Shown here: in pieces, positions 41,667-53,003 of the stretch
How the letters are laid out: every line of letters begins with the position of its first letter
Position numbering within the stretch: the first letter of the stretch is position 1
DNA from: Tritrichomonas musculus
Taxonomy: Eukaryota; Parabasalia; Tritrichomonadida; Tritrichomonadidae
Length of the DNA stretch: 64,000 bases
Direction: 5' to 3'
Assembly: GCA_039105265.1 (NCBI GenBank)
Contig: JAPFFF010000009.1
Span: 5,704,001-5,768,000 of the forward strand
Program-made: the position numbers and the translations under genes
The notes under the pieces: generated by a model
What the model was told of the DNA's origin: nothing
The model's database searches: none
Seen by the model: the letters and a program-made list of their open reading frames with translations, nothing else

Positions 41667-42693
41667 GACCACTGCAAGCCAAAAAAATTTCTTTTATTTG
41701 AAATATAATTGATATTAATATATTATTGCTCCAACAATAAATCTATATTTTTAATATCTGTTTGATCTTTCTGTTTAATATTGAGATATATATATTTTAA
41801 AATTTATGCAAATTTTTTTTCTGAAAAAGTTGATAATTTCATTCAAAAAATATCTGTTTTATTAAAATGATTTATAATTCGATAATTATGAATACGATTA
41901 TTATGAAATTATAATAAAGTAATTATATCATGTTAATGAATAAGTGTACAAAATATTATAAGAAAATTGGCGCTAGGTTTTTAGAAAAATAACATTTCAA
42001 ATTGATAGAGTTTTATTGGTTGAGGACAAATTATTCTGATTAACGATTAATAATTGAATATAATTGTTTTTTTTATAATTCATTAGCTAATTTATAAAAA
42101 AAACGCAATGATAATATGGCCATATTAGTTATTTTCGTATTTATTTTATATTTCAACGAAATTTAAATGCCTCTAAAAAAATATCATTATTGATATTAAT
42201 ATATAAAACAATTATGTGTTAATTGTTTCAATTCTCATGCATATATATACATTCAATTGCCATCATTTTGTGGCTAATTAAAATAATCATTTATATTGGT
42301 TTGAACGAATATTATACAATCATTTTAAATTAAGATATCTTTTACTAAAAACGTAGCGCCAATTTTCTTATAATATTTTGTACACTTATTCATTAACATG
42401 ATATAATTACTTTATTATAATTTCATAATAATCGTATTCATAATTATCGAATTATAAATCATTTTAATAAAACAGATATTTTTTGAATGAAATTATCAAC
42501 TTTTTCAGAAAAAAAATTTGCATAAATTTTAAAATATATATATCTCAATATTAAACAGAAAGATCAAATAGATATTAAAACTGTAGATTTATGCTTCAAT
42601 TTAAAAATTATTTTTATTATTAATAAAATATGATAAAGTATTTTTCACCCTTCTCACAATTTTGAATGGTTTATATTTTGGCTTACAGTGCTC
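41667..42693. mobile_element. 1.03-kb foldback element with arms of over 300 bp
   Basis: The ends GACCACTGCAAGCCAAAA and (inverted) GAGCACTGTAAGCCAAAA are flanked by TA on both sides (41665-41666, 42694-42695). The arms pair almost perfectly from about 41750 to 41978 against about 42347-42580, for example AGTGTACAAAATATTATAAG against its complement. The loop is about 370 bp. No coding frame. The TA flank suggests a Tc1/mariner-type foldback MITE. Confidence 0.85.
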
Positions 42694-42695
42694 TA

Positions 42696-43090
42696 TATAA
42701 CTTTTTTTTTTAAAATTATTTCAAATATACAAATCTTACTCAATATTTAGGAAGATTCTACTATTTTAAATATTATATTATTTAATATCATTTCATATAA
42801 TTACAATTTTAATATAAAATTTTAAATATGTTAATTGTTTAAGTAAATATAACTATTTTAAATAAATAGAATAATTTTTTATCTTCAAATAAAATAATTT
42901 GTGTATTATCTGTTTTTTTACGTTATCAAATCAAAGAGGAGGGTAAACTAATTGAATGGGCAATTTTTTCTCATTGTTTGCTTTTTTTTGCGTTATGTAA
43001 TTAATAAATTCAAAATTTTATTTTATTTATAAATAATATAATAATAATTATATATAAATATTACTTTTATGATTTGATTAAGGGCAATCG
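42696..43090. other. AT-rich spacer
   Basis: No gene, RNA or repeat match recognised. Confidence 0.4.
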
Positions 43091-43324
43091 ATGAAAATTG
43101 GAGATTCTCAATTTCAAATAATTCAAGATAGATCAAATGATGATTTAAGAGTATCCGCTAATATAATTGGAATAAACCATGCGAGATTCAATATTTTTAC
43201 AAAATGGCTGAGATATAATCAGTTTCTTGAAAGAATTACTGGTGCTATTAAATCAAGCATTGCCCCAAATTCAACACACCAAATCATTCGAAAACAATAT
43301 ATTAGATATATATGCGTATATTAA
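43091..43324 (+). CDS. Short unknown frame (77 aa), possibly a gene fragment
   Basis: Starts MKIGDSQFQIIQDRSNDDL and is compositionally protein-like (balanced charges, WLRYNQFLERITGAIKSSI), unlike the surrounding A/T noise. No motif is recognised. Isolated in repeat-rich DNA, it may be a fragment of a transposon gene rather than a real small protein. Confidence 0.3.
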   Translation: MKIGDSQFQIIQDRSNDDLRVSANIIGINHARFNIFTKWLRYNQFLERITGAIKSSIAPNSTHQIIRKQYIRYICVY

Positions 43325-44719
43325 ATCTATTTATTCGACTAAATCTCAAATCCCAACTACCAATTTTATATTTGAGTCATGATAAGTTACACTCGATCAT
43401 TAGTTTTATACATTCTCCCAAGCAAATATATAAATTGATTTAAAATATCGTATGAGTAATTATTTTTTAAATCTATATATGTGATTAAATATGCAAGAAT
43501 ATTTATAAAATATTAATATCCCATCAAGAAAAATTTGTAAAACTATTATACTAAAATTTGAAAAGAAAAAATTGAAAGAAAAAATTAGATTAATTTGAAA
43601 TAAAACATTTTTATCTCAATAATATAAATAAATTATAGAGATATTTTAGATAGAAACACTATTATATATTATATTAAATATTATATGTACTTATGAAAAA
43701 TCCAAACCAATTATACCATGAGTTTGTGTGTTAAAAATAAGTTGACCTCCTCTCAAATCAACTATATTTTGAATGAGCTCTCTAAATTTTATTTTTTACA
43801 TTTATTTTAAAAATATAAATATCATAAAACTAACATTTAGTTTCTAATATATAAAGTTGAAATCAATCGGCAATTAATTAGTAAAATAATTTATAAATGA
43901 TGATAATTCTAATCATCTGTGATTTTGGAGAAAAGCTTTATTTTTATTGATTTATAAATTACCTGATTCTGCCTAAGGACGTGGTAGGACCAAATATAAT
44001 TTGAACTTTTTGTGTAAATATCTCCTTAAATAATTTGTTATTGTAATTCTAAAATATATTATTATATTATATATTTGATATTTATTAAAATAAATCAATA
44101 ATAAATGAGATCCCCTATGCATATGAAAGAAAAACATCCAAATTAAAAATGACATTGAAATGAATAGAACATCAAAACGACTTTATTAATCAAAAAATAA
44201 ATGGTTTTTATTAAATATATACCTGCTTGCTCACTTTTCCTATTGACCAAAATTACATAATTTGAAAAAAAATTTTAATAATCATCAATATTCTAAAAAA
44301 GTTTTGTTAAATTTTTTTCTAAAATAGAGTTTAATTTTGGGATATTTGTAAGTTTACTATGATATTATTTATTGCATACCTTAAAATTCAATTTCAATGA
44401 GGCGATAAAAAAAGTGTTTTTAGCCAAATTCATAACTTTCAAATGAATAGAAGCATGCGAATTCACAAATGTAGCACTTGAATTATTAATATATCAAAAT
44501 TAATCATTTGCTGAATATTTCCTATTGAGTATTTTTTTAATTCATTTACTTTTTTATTCAAAAATTTATACTTCAACAGGTCCGATATCATAAAAATTGA
44601 ATGACAGCAAATTGTCTTCTGAGATAATTATTGAAATTATTGGTAAAATAGTATTATATATTTAAATGTTAATGCAATTTAATTGATAAAGTTTTGTGAT
44701 AATAAATATTAAATGAGAT
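43325..44719. other. AT-rich spacer
   Basis: No supportable gene; short minus-strand frames (for example 43973-44155) look random. No repeat match seen except at its right edge. Confidence 0.4.
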
Positions 44720-44777
44720 ATTTTATTTGTGAAATCTCATTGAATTTAATCTTTTGAATTTGAAAGGAGAACCTTAA
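44720..44777. repeat. Solo right end of the TTAA MITE family
   Basis: ATTTGTGAAATCTCATTGAA through GGAGAACCTTAA is nearly identical to the right end of the 38226-38572 MITE, including the terminal TTAA. No matching left end is found within the expected 350 bp. Confidence 0.75.
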
Positions 44778-45006
44778 AGAAAATAAAGATTGAGATTTAA
44801 TAAGTATCAAATAATCACAGTTGATATCTGAGTATTTCATTGAATCATTAATTAACGATGTCTCATATTATCAATTCAAAATATCATTTTCATATCTCAA
44901 TTCCTTTTGTAAATCTGGAAAAACCACAAAAGAAAATATAAACTGCATTAAATAATAACATTATCTACTACTATGAAAAATGTTGGGTTTGATTTTTGGT
45001 CCAAAA

Positions 45007-45230
45007 TTATGATACTATTTGCAAATTTTTAGAAATAGTATTATATAATAATGGAATAATTAAATGCTGATCTTTTAATTGAAATCCTTCTGGGAGATCA
45101 ATAACAACTGCATAAACTTGAGCAATTGTATTAAACATCAAATGGACTATTTTTCTTACACCAGTAATTGCTGCTGACTCTACAAGGGTAATCTGTTGTT
45201 CAGTATTGTTTGATCTGATCGAGGTGCTTG
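45007..45230 (-). pseudogene. Coding-like fragment of unknown gene
   Basis: On the minus strand a 70-codon frame reads EQQITLVESAAITGVRK, then LMFNTIAQVYAVVIDLPEG, ending at a stop at 45007. The composition is clearly protein-like but no ATG precedes it and upstream stops break it. The family is not recognised. It abuts the pogo-like element. Confidence 0.35.
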
Positions 45231-45408
45231 ATCATATAATTCTTTCTAATCACAAGAAACTATTTGAATACCATTTACAAAAATTATGAGATGATATTAT
45301 AGGTAAATTTCTCCTATAATATACTTTTGCTTTGAAAAATTCCAAAATAGTCCATTTTGAAGTATCATTTTTTATGATATGATGCATCAAATTCGATCCA
45401 TGAATTTA

Positions 45409-47772
45409 GGCTTGTTATTCTCCGATTCTCGAGATCGATAATTGATTGACTTTTTGATATCGATACATAAATATGCACTGATTCTCGAGATCAATTTCAG
45501 AGATCGAGAATTTTTTTTCTCAGCTTTTGATATCAGAATTTTCAATTAAACTTTTGGATAAATATATGATCATAATTCATTCTCAAATATTTCATAAAAA
45601 AGAATGTATTTTTTTGATTTTAATCTTAAAATAAACATCAATACATTATAGTATATATTTTCAAATATTATGAAATCTTAAATACCAATTATAAAAAAAG
45701 ATAAATCTGTTTGAGATCTCGAGATCTCGGTAATTGATATCAAGTTTACAATTCTTTTTATATCACATTTCATATCTGATATCTTGATAATTGAAAATCT
45801 CGATATCAGATTTTTAAACTGATAATCGAGTATCAGATGCAAAAAAGTGACGTTTTTGATATCGATTCTCAAAATAACAAGTCTACATGAATTTTTTTGA
45901 AAAAAAAAAAAAAAAAAAATATTGGTAAAAAATGAATCATTTACATGAAATAAATATTTATTTATGAAATTATTAAAGTTGACGAGATCGATTTATGATT
46001 TTAATTCGTTTATATTTTTTCATTTTTTATTAATGAAAGCAGTGGCGCCTCCCTCGATCCAGAAGTGTCAAGCAGTATTCGGGGACAATGATGGAAAGAT
46101 TGTTCATTTTTTACTACTTTCATTAGAATTCCGTAATGCAGTGTCATTAAAAGATCAACTTATTTTTTTCAAAAAATCGGTTTCATTTGCGAAAGTAAAT
46201 CAAGAGCATATTATAATACGCTAAAAGATAAGGAACCTTATGATCAAAAAAGCCGTTCACCTCACACAAATCAACTCCTCAAAAAAGTGAAGAACAATTT
46301 TTGATAGATGAAATTGAAAAGCATCAATTTGATAATGATTGCTTAACAAGCAGTGATATTAGGGACTTAGCTGAAACAATATTTAAGCAACGTACTGGCA
46401 TTGTTAAACCTTTCACGAGAGACTGGTGTCATGATTTTAAAGAAAGATATAAAGATGAGATCGAAAAAACTAATGCTCCAAGCTTAGACAATGAAAGAGC
46501 ATCAATAAACCTCGATCATGTGAATAGATATATATCATCAATTGAAAGAATATTGATAGATCCTCCTCCTCCATGCTTAATTCTGAATTTTGATGAAACA
46601 GGATTTTCCAAAAGGCCTGAAAAAGGTAAAATAAGAAAAGTGTTCATTAAAAAAGGCTGTCCCATAAAACCTTTTTGGCGCGAAAATTCCGAAATATATC
46701 ATATATCTCTTGTCACAACCATTACAGCACCATGCACATCATTGCGTACATTATGCTTATCGACCAGAAAAAAGATGGATTTGGATATCGGTGACACTTT
46801 TTTTAAGTCTTGGGCAAGTTATTATCAAACTCCAAAAGGTTATATGACGCAAACATCAATGCTTTTTTGGTTGAAAGAAATAGTTTCACCTTACGTTAAA
46901 TCAGTAAGAGATCAGTTAAAAACCAATGCCAAATGTGTAATAATTACGGATGGATATAGTGCTCATTCAAGTCCAGAAATTGACCACTTTTTGAATGAAA
47001 TTGGAAATATTGAATTCATTTTTATTCCACCTCATTCATCGCACATTAGTCAGATGTTAGATGCAACAATTTTCGGAACAATTAAAAGAAGATATTCTTC
47101 CATATCTATTCAAGATAAATATACAAGATTCACAAAGAAACCTTTGAGAAATAAAAGAGCTTATCTATCGTCGATGAACGAAGAATTAATTCGCAGTTGT
47201 TGGGAAGCAACAGGTTTTAAACTAGAAACAAATAAGGGAAAAGTTGTAAAAATAACATTTGATGACAATTTTAAAGAATATTTACGTACAGAAGCTTCAA
47301 AAAACCAACAAAATCAATAAATTTTTAATTTCATAACTTTTTCATTTTTATTTTGTTCTACAATAAATATAATTAAAATTTGCTATCAAAATTATTTATT
47401 TCTTGTAAATGATTTATTTTTTACCATTATTTTGTTTTTTTCAAAATAATTCACAGATCGAATTTGATGCATCATATCATAAAAAATATTATAATTTTTC
47501 ATTTTTCTTTTATTTATATATTTTGTATAAATTTGAGATTATATTAAACCCAATTAAACATTTCTACCATTGCTTCAAATCTCAAAAAATCAATATTTTT
47601 ATTCTAATACGATCAAAATCAATTCAATTAAAATTGAATTATTTTCACTTTATAAAGCTGAGAAAAAAAATACTCGATCTCTGAAATTGATCTCGAAAAT
47701 CTGTGCATATTTATGTATCGATATCAAAAAGTTAATCAATTATTCATATCGAGAATCGGAGAATAACAAGCC
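45409..47772 (+). mobile_element. Pogo-like transposon with about 100-bp TIRs
   Basis: The left end GGCTTGTTATTCTCCGATTC and its inverted partner ending at 47772 are flanked by TA (45407-45408 and 47773-47774). Inverted similarity runs about 100 bp, through GATATCGATACATAAATATG to GATCAATTTCAGAGATCGAG. An extra end-like sequence (AATAACAAGTCTA) at 45875-45887 means 45409-45887 by itself also looks like a small two-ended element. The interior carries one pogo-like transposase (45964-47320). Confidence 0.85.
45964..47320 (+). pseudogene. Pogo/Tigger-like DDE transposase, 5' frameshifts
   Basis: The main frame 46301-47320 contains a CENP-B-like HTH (SSDIRDLAETIFKQRTG, then FTRDWCHDFKERY) and the DDE_1 core. 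First Asp: LILNFDETGFSKRP. Second Asp: VIITDGYSAHSSPE. Third Asp: PHSSHISQMLDATIFGTIKRRY. The N-terminal part lies in other frames from 45964 (MKAVAPPSIQKCQAVFG...). At least two shifts near 46190-46295 separate it from the core. The catalytic residues are complete, the 5' part is damaged. Flanked by the TIRs described above. Confidence 0.82.
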
Positions 47773-47774
47773 TA

Positions 47775-47941
47775 CTTAAACAAATTTAAAAAAAATTTCA
47801 AAAAGAGGAAAAAACAATAATATTAAACAATTTTTTATTGAAGCATTAAAAAATAATATTTAGTTTTAATACTATATACATAATATAATTAAAAACCATG
47901 AAGATAGTATGACAAAAATTTGAATAATAATGTTAAACTCA
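47775..47941. other. Spacer between two transposons
   Basis: AT-rich; nothing seen. Confidence 0.4.
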
Positions 47942-49052
47942 ATAAAATAATGTTCATCTCTTACACAATTCTATGAAAAAGTGAATAAATTGAATAAATT
48001 TTCTCAAAAAAATTGAAAAAATATTATCAATTATTTTTCAGAAGAAATTTTATGGATTTTTAATTTCAGTGAATCTTATTATTTTGAATAAATTCTTTCA
48101 AATATTTGAAAATATTATATCAGATCTTGCTTTATTATTGAAACATGTTTATCTTCATATATTTATTGAATTTCAAAAAATTAAATATATATTAATGAAA
48201 TAATATTCATTTTATATCAAATGGTAAGATGTTATTGTTTTATAAGTATAAAAAATTTGAAAAAATAATCGGTTATCTTCATCCATTACCAAATTAAAAA
48301 AAAATTGTGGTTTGATAAAATATTATTTATATCCTTATATTCTTTTTCATAAATTTTTTTACATTTTTTTTTTCAAATAATTAATTAATTTTTGAATAAC
48401 GTAAACTTTTGAAAATGTGAGAAACGATTATTTTTTAGTCAAATTATAATTATTTTCTTATTGGCCAAAAGAAAAAAGTTTAAAACTTTGGATCGTTTGT
48501 CCGATAAAGAAGACCCAAAATTATAAATCTCGTAAAATTATACGGGTAATAATGGAAATTTATTGCATCACGAATGCCAGGTCAATAGGAATCCACTAAA
48601 AAAAGTTTTTATTACACATATGTAGAGAGAAAAGCAGTTTTTCCAAATCTTGGACGTACAGATAAAATAGCATCCGGAGTTAAAAGCGAGGATATCGATA
48701 ATTGAAGAAGATTCAGAACAGCATTTACCCAATTTATCTTTTGATTATTAGATATCAGCTACAAGTGCCAAGTTATGGCCAAAATTCTAATGGTCATTGG
48801 AACCGAGTCAAGCAAGCTTATAATCAATACCGAATAAAGCTTGTTTACACCATTGATCTAAAGTTTATACTCGATAAAATTTTTAACTTTTTCTATTATT
48901 TTTATTTTTTTTTAATTCAAAAATTCTGAACTAATGCTTCTAGAGAAAAAAAAAATGTTCATCTCCCGATAGCTACTTTTTAAAAAATCACATAGAAAAT
49001 TTTAAATTAAATACATTCAAAAAAATTGTGTAAGAGATGAACATTATTTTAT
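47942..49052. mobile_element. 1.1-kb inverted-repeat element with Myb-like remnant
   Basis: Termini match inverted for 28-29 bp: ATAAAATAATGTTCATCTCT at 47942 and its complement ending at 49052. TA words sit within the tips. The interior holds a decayed plus-strand gene fragment (48480-48700). A second partial end (TGTTCATCTCCCGATAG) occurs at 48955. Superfamily unclear. Confidence 0.75.
48480..48700 (+). pseudogene. Myb-like DNA-binding domain remnant
   Basis: In two frames interrupted by stops: KIINLVKLYG, then WKFIASRMPGQ, and in the neighbouring frame NRNPLKKV followed by NLGRTDKIASGV. The order W..IA..MPGR and GRTD...A resembles Myb R2/R3 repeats common in trichomonads. It has at least four stops. 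It may be the C-terminal Myb of a transposase like that at 38577-38835, or a captured host gene. Confidence 0.45.
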
Positions 49053-49568
49053 GAAGTTTACAATACTATTCAAAAATGCTCAATTATAAAAAAAAAATAT
49101 ATCTTTTAAAATAACAAATTAAATAAATAACTACGAGATGCAAATATTATTAATTATTTTATATATAAATATAATATATTTAAAATATTTAAATTATTCA
49201 CTAATAATGAGCTAGGCCAACGTTTCTTGAAGTCTATCTCAAATGCTAACTCTTTACATAATTTTCTTCTTAAATTATTCAATTAATTGAAATAATGTTA
49301 CCAACTCTTTTCAAAATTTAATAAAAAGAATTATTGTTCCATATGCATTTCTTATACAATATATACATATTATTCCAGTCACTATCATTATTTTTGTTTT
49401 ATTCAAAAGTTCATCAAAAAAAGACGTTAAAATAAAATTATAAAATCTTACGAATCATAAACTAAAACAAAAGATACACATTTTTGCTAAAAAACTTCAA
49501 CTAAACTTAGTGTTAATTGAAAATTTAAGATTGAGAAATGCAATTCAATTTTAATTTTAAAATTGTTT
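49053..49568. other. Upstream region of first PH-LRR gene
   Basis: AT-rich; only the TAACGG box at its right edge is notable. Confidence 0.5.
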
Positions 49569-49574
49569 TAACGG
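49569..49574 (+). promoter_or_regulatory. TAACGG box before PH-LRR gene 1
   Basis: Sits in TTTTAACGGTCT, 20 nt before the ATG. The same TTTAACGGTCT word precedes the paralog (52979-52989), and CAACGG precedes RPL11, all at similar distance. Fits the trichomonad Myb recognition element; inference. Confidence 0.55.
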
Positions 49575-49588
49575 TCTGAAGATTCTAC

Positions 49589-52500
49589 ATGCCTGCTGAT
49601 CCATTGGACCCAGATGGAATTGATGTTGCAGCACGGTTCATTGAAGCGATGGGATGTACAATCGCATATGCAGGTTGGGTTAAAAAAATTAATGATAACA
49701 AAGGTATCTCGAAAAGGATCTTGTTTGTTACTGATGCATTTATAACTTATGTCAAAAATCCAAAATCACCATCTCTATCGCACTCATTCTGTTGGAGCAC
49801 TTTGTTTAAGATTAACGTTGCAGATAATAGAATAGAATTAATCTTTAAAAATGTTGAAAAATTTAACCAATTTAGATTCATTTCACAAGAAAATCAAATT
49901 ATTCTACGAAAAATTTTTGATATTCTTCTTCACATGATGACGCCAAATGAATTAGCCCCTCTTGATCTAAATAGGTTTCCTCATCCTCGTATTTCTATTA
50001 ATCCAAGAGGAGTTCTTGCACGATTTGATCAGCATTTGATTAGATTTGGACTCAATCCTCATGAAGTTAAATTCAGAAGTATATTCAAGCACTATTTGCA
50101 ATCCCTAAAGCCTGATTTCTTTTTAGAGCCTTTCGAGCACTTATTCCCAGTAATGAAGCAGGTTCTTTATGCACTTATTGGCTCACCTAATACAAAAGCT
50201 TTTTTCTTTCCTGAGATTAAAGAGAAAGTTCAAGTGTATTCATTATATAGATTCATTGGATACTTTGCTAAATTGCCAACACATGTTAGATTTATCCAAT
50301 TTCAAAGTCCAATAATTAGCAAAATAAGCAAAATAATAAGTTCTTTTTCAGAAAAAACATCATCTGAGATCAATGGAATAGGATACAGTAATGTTGAAAT
50401 GTCAGAAAAAGATGTTGAAAGAATGAAGATTTTAATCGTTGCTAAACCATTTGTATCTTTACGTTGGTGTAATATTAATCCAGTTACATCTATTGAGGAT
50501 ATATATAGCGAGCCAAAAGTTCAGGAATGCTTACATTATTTAGCTCTAGACAATTCTAAAGAAATAAATTTTGATTCACTTGCACCTCAGCTATACAATC
50601 TTTCTATATTATCTCTTGAGCGCTGTGATCTTGATATTGTTGATGTATTTGAGATAATTGATCTTAACAATTTAACTTCTTTAAAGATGCTAAATTTATC
50701 TTTCAATGTTGCGAGGAGACCATTTAATTCTTCAATTAATATTCCTTCATCATTGCACCGAATTGACATATCTCATGTTCGTTTTTCAAATAACGTAATG
50801 GCCAATGTTATTGAAGTTTTGATTACCAATAAATATGAAAACGGTATAAAGTTCTACTGTGACAGATACTATATTGCTGATGAGAAAGAAGCACAAGTCA
50901 CTTTAGACAATTTTGCACAAATTGAAACTTCGAATCTTATAGAATTTTCTTGGAGAAAAAACAAAGTTAGTCGTAGCTTAATAGATTTCCTCTCTCGCTC
51001 ACCCGATTTAATTAAACTTATATTCGAAGATAACATTTTTAACGATGGTGAACATAATCTCATTGAAGAACTGATTTCTATCTTTCCTCGACTTAGCAAC
51101 TTAACTCATTTGTTTCTTTGTGGAGGTAAGAAAGCGAAATTAGGATCTGATTTTAATGAAAACTTTTTATTTGGCCTTGAAGAGCTACCAAATTTAATTT
51201 ATCTTGATATCTCAAATAATGGCATATCTGATAATGGAATTGATTTGATATCTCAGACTCTTAGTGATCTTCCTTTATTAAGCCATATAACTTTCGATGG
51301 ATCCAACATTACATCATTTGAACCAATCAAAAGATTGGCAAATTCTGCTATCGAGAATCATAGGAAATTCTATATTTCATATCCAGAAGAAGATATTGAG
51401 GCTCTTTCAAAGTCAGAGAAAATTACTGATGATGATATTAACGAATTAGTTGAATATCTTAAAAATGCATCATCATCAAATAAAGGATCACCCATTAATC
51501 ACATTAAAAGAAAACAAACGGATTTAAACGCAGAAAGAAACTTTGATTCTTTTGACTCATTAAATAGTTCTCATATTTCTAGGAGACGAAGGCGAGCAAC
51601 AGAATCATTATATGTTAATGAAGGACATGCTCAAAATATTAAGAAAAATCTTCTTTCTGAGTACAATTACCAACAAGACCCTGATTCTATATTTATTCAG
51701 CCTTTTGATAGATGGAGTGGCAGTATTAATGATAACGCTTTCCCGCTTTATTTGACGGAAGAACTCGAAAAGGAATTGACAATGACAAGGGAATTCAATA
51801 AACCAACTGTCAAAATTACAGAACATAGAAGCCATAACCAGTATGATTATAATGAGACGCCGAAAAAGAAACTGGCCATTTCACCAGCTGCATCAACAGT
51901 ATCATTCGATTTCTTTGATGATTTTGCTTTTGGCGACAGTTTACCAGCATCTCCTATTTCCCGAGGTGTAAATGATATATTTAAATCATCATCTGATGAA
52001 AAAATTGATGAAGAAAACATGAAGATTGAAGAAGAAGAAACTGAGGTTAATGATATTTCTGAAAAAGAGAGCGAGATCCCTCTTCAAGAAAACCCTGAGC
52101 TATTAATAGAAGAAGAGAAATACGAAGAAGAAATACATGAAACTGAAGAAGATAAATATGAAGAAGATAAACACGAAGAAGAGAAGCATGAAGAAGAAAT
52201 AAATAAAACTGAAGAAGAAAAACAACAACAAGAAGAGAAACTTGAAGTAGAAGAGAAACATGAAGAAGAGAAACACGAAGAAGAGAAACATGAAGAAGAA
52301 ATAAATAAAACTGAAGAAGAAAAACAACAGCAAGAAGAGAAACCTGAAGTAGAAGAGAAAGAAATAGACATCATAAAAAGGAGTGTTGATAACTATCAAA
52401 TGGTTATTGCACCAAATAGTAATTCTGAATCATATACCGAGCCAGAAGATATCATCGAAGCAGTCCCATTTCAACCCCCTACTTGGTATTTTCCAATACC

Positions 52501-52597
52501 AAGACCCATTCGCCCATCAAACAAAAGATTTGTTAAAGAAATGAGCGAGATGCTATCAACAAAAACTATAATCAATGCTTTGAAAAATAGAAAATAA
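49589..52597 (+). CDS. CARMIL-like PH + leucine-rich-repeat protein, paralog 1
   Basis: 1002 aa. Residues about 8-115 form a PH-like domain (CTIAYAGWVKKINDNKG..RILFVTDAFITYV, FRFISQENQIILRKIFDIL). A linker holds HPRISINPRGVLARFD. An irregular LRR array follows (about 290-600: LSILSLERCDLDIVDVF, LKMLNLSFNVARRP, LIYLDISNNGISDNGIDLIS). PH followed by RI-type LRRs is the CARMIL/LRRC16 layout; CARMILs regulate actin capping protein at membranes. A capping-protein-binding motif was not found. The tail has QDPDSIFIQPFDRW (about 696), a Glu/His/Lys repeat (EEEKHEEEKHEEE, about 845-930) and a C-terminal PTWYFPIPRPIRPSNKRF motif (about 963). The last two motif sites are shared with the next gene. The stop is followed by TAAA-type poly(A) words. 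Confidence 0.8.
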   Translation: MPADPLDPDGIDVAARFIEAMGCTIAYAGWVKKINDNKGISKRILFVTDAFITYVKNPKSPSLSHSFCWSTLFKINVADNRIELIFKNVEKFNQFRFISQENQIILRKIFDILLHMMTPNELAPLDLNRFPHPRISINPRGVLARFDQHLIRFGLNPHEVKFRSIFKHYLQSLKPDFFLEPFEHLFPVMKQVLYALIGSPNTKAFFFPEIKEKVQVYSLYRFIGYFAKLPTHVRFIQFQSPIISKISKIISSFSEKTSSEINGIGYSNVEMSEKDVERMKILIVAKPFVSLRWCNINPVTSIEDIYSEPKVQECLHYLALDNSKEINFDSLAPQLYNLSILSLERCDLDIVDVFEIIDLNNLTSLKMLNLSFNVARRPFNSSINIPSSLHRIDISHVRFSNNVMANVIEVLITNKYENGIKFYCDRYYIADEKEAQVTLDNFAQIETSNLIEFSWRKNKVSRSLIDFLSRSPDLIKLIFEDNIFNDGEHNLIEELISIFPRLSNLTHLFLCGGKKAKLGSDFNENFLFGLEELPNLIYLDISNNGISDNGIDLISQTLSDLPLLSHITFDGSNITSFEPIKRLANSAIENHRKFYISYPEEDIEALSKSEKITDDDINELVEYLKNASSSNKGSPINHIKRKQTDLNAERNFDSFDSLNSSHISRRRRRATESLYVNEGHAQNIKKNLLSEYNYQQDPDSIFIQPFDRWSGSINDNAFPLYLTEELEKELTMTREFNKPTVKITEHRSHNQYDYNETPKKKLAISPAASTVSFDFFDDFAFGDSLPASPISRGVNDIFKSSSDEKIDEENMKIEEEETEVNDISEKESEIPLQENPELLIEEEKYEEEIHETEEDKYEEDKHEEEKHEEEINKTEEEKQQQEEKLEVEEKHEEEKHEEEKHEEEINKTEEEKQQQEEKPEVEEKEIDIIKRSVDNYQMVIAPNSNSESYTEPEDIIEAVPFQPPTWYFPIPRPIRPSNKRFVKEMSEMLSTKTIINALKNRK

Positions 52598-52980
52598 AAA
52601 TAAAAATCTTTTATTTAATTCGGATTTATTCTGAATTTAATAATTGCTTTTATTAGTTATAATTATGGTAAAAGTGTTTCAATTTATGTTATTCTTTTTT
52701 TTTCAATCAAAAAAAATAAACCCCGCGCTTTTTTCAATCGAAAAATTCAAATCATAAATGGCTCCTTTCATCTCAAAAAAGTTTACAACTATAAATTAAT
52801 ATAAGAATCAAAACTTTGTTTTTGTCATCAATATTATTATTATTTTTTTTAAATATTGGATTATAAAAAATTTTTATTTAATGCATTGAAATTTTTTTTA
52901 TTTGATATTCAACTCACTTCATCAGAAATTTCACCATAAAGATGAATAACAATTTGACCATAATTTGAGTAGAAACACTT
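52598..52980. other. Spacer between PH-LRR paralogs
   Basis: AT-rich 3'/5' flanks of the two genes. No extra gene. Confidence 0.5.
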
Positions 52981-52986
52981 TAACGG
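52981..52986 (+). promoter_or_regulatory. TAACGG box before PH-LRR gene 2
   Basis: Within TTTAACGGTCTT, about 18-23 nt before the ATG at 53004; identical core to the box of paralog 1. Confidence 0.55.
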
Positions 52987-53003
52987 TCTTAATCAAAAGA
53001 AAA

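Noticed and set aside
52084-52399. Minus-strand Ser/Phe-rich frames opposite the PH-LRR gene 1 tail
   Set aside because: Antisense shadows of the GAAGAA repeat coding for Glu; no independent evidence.
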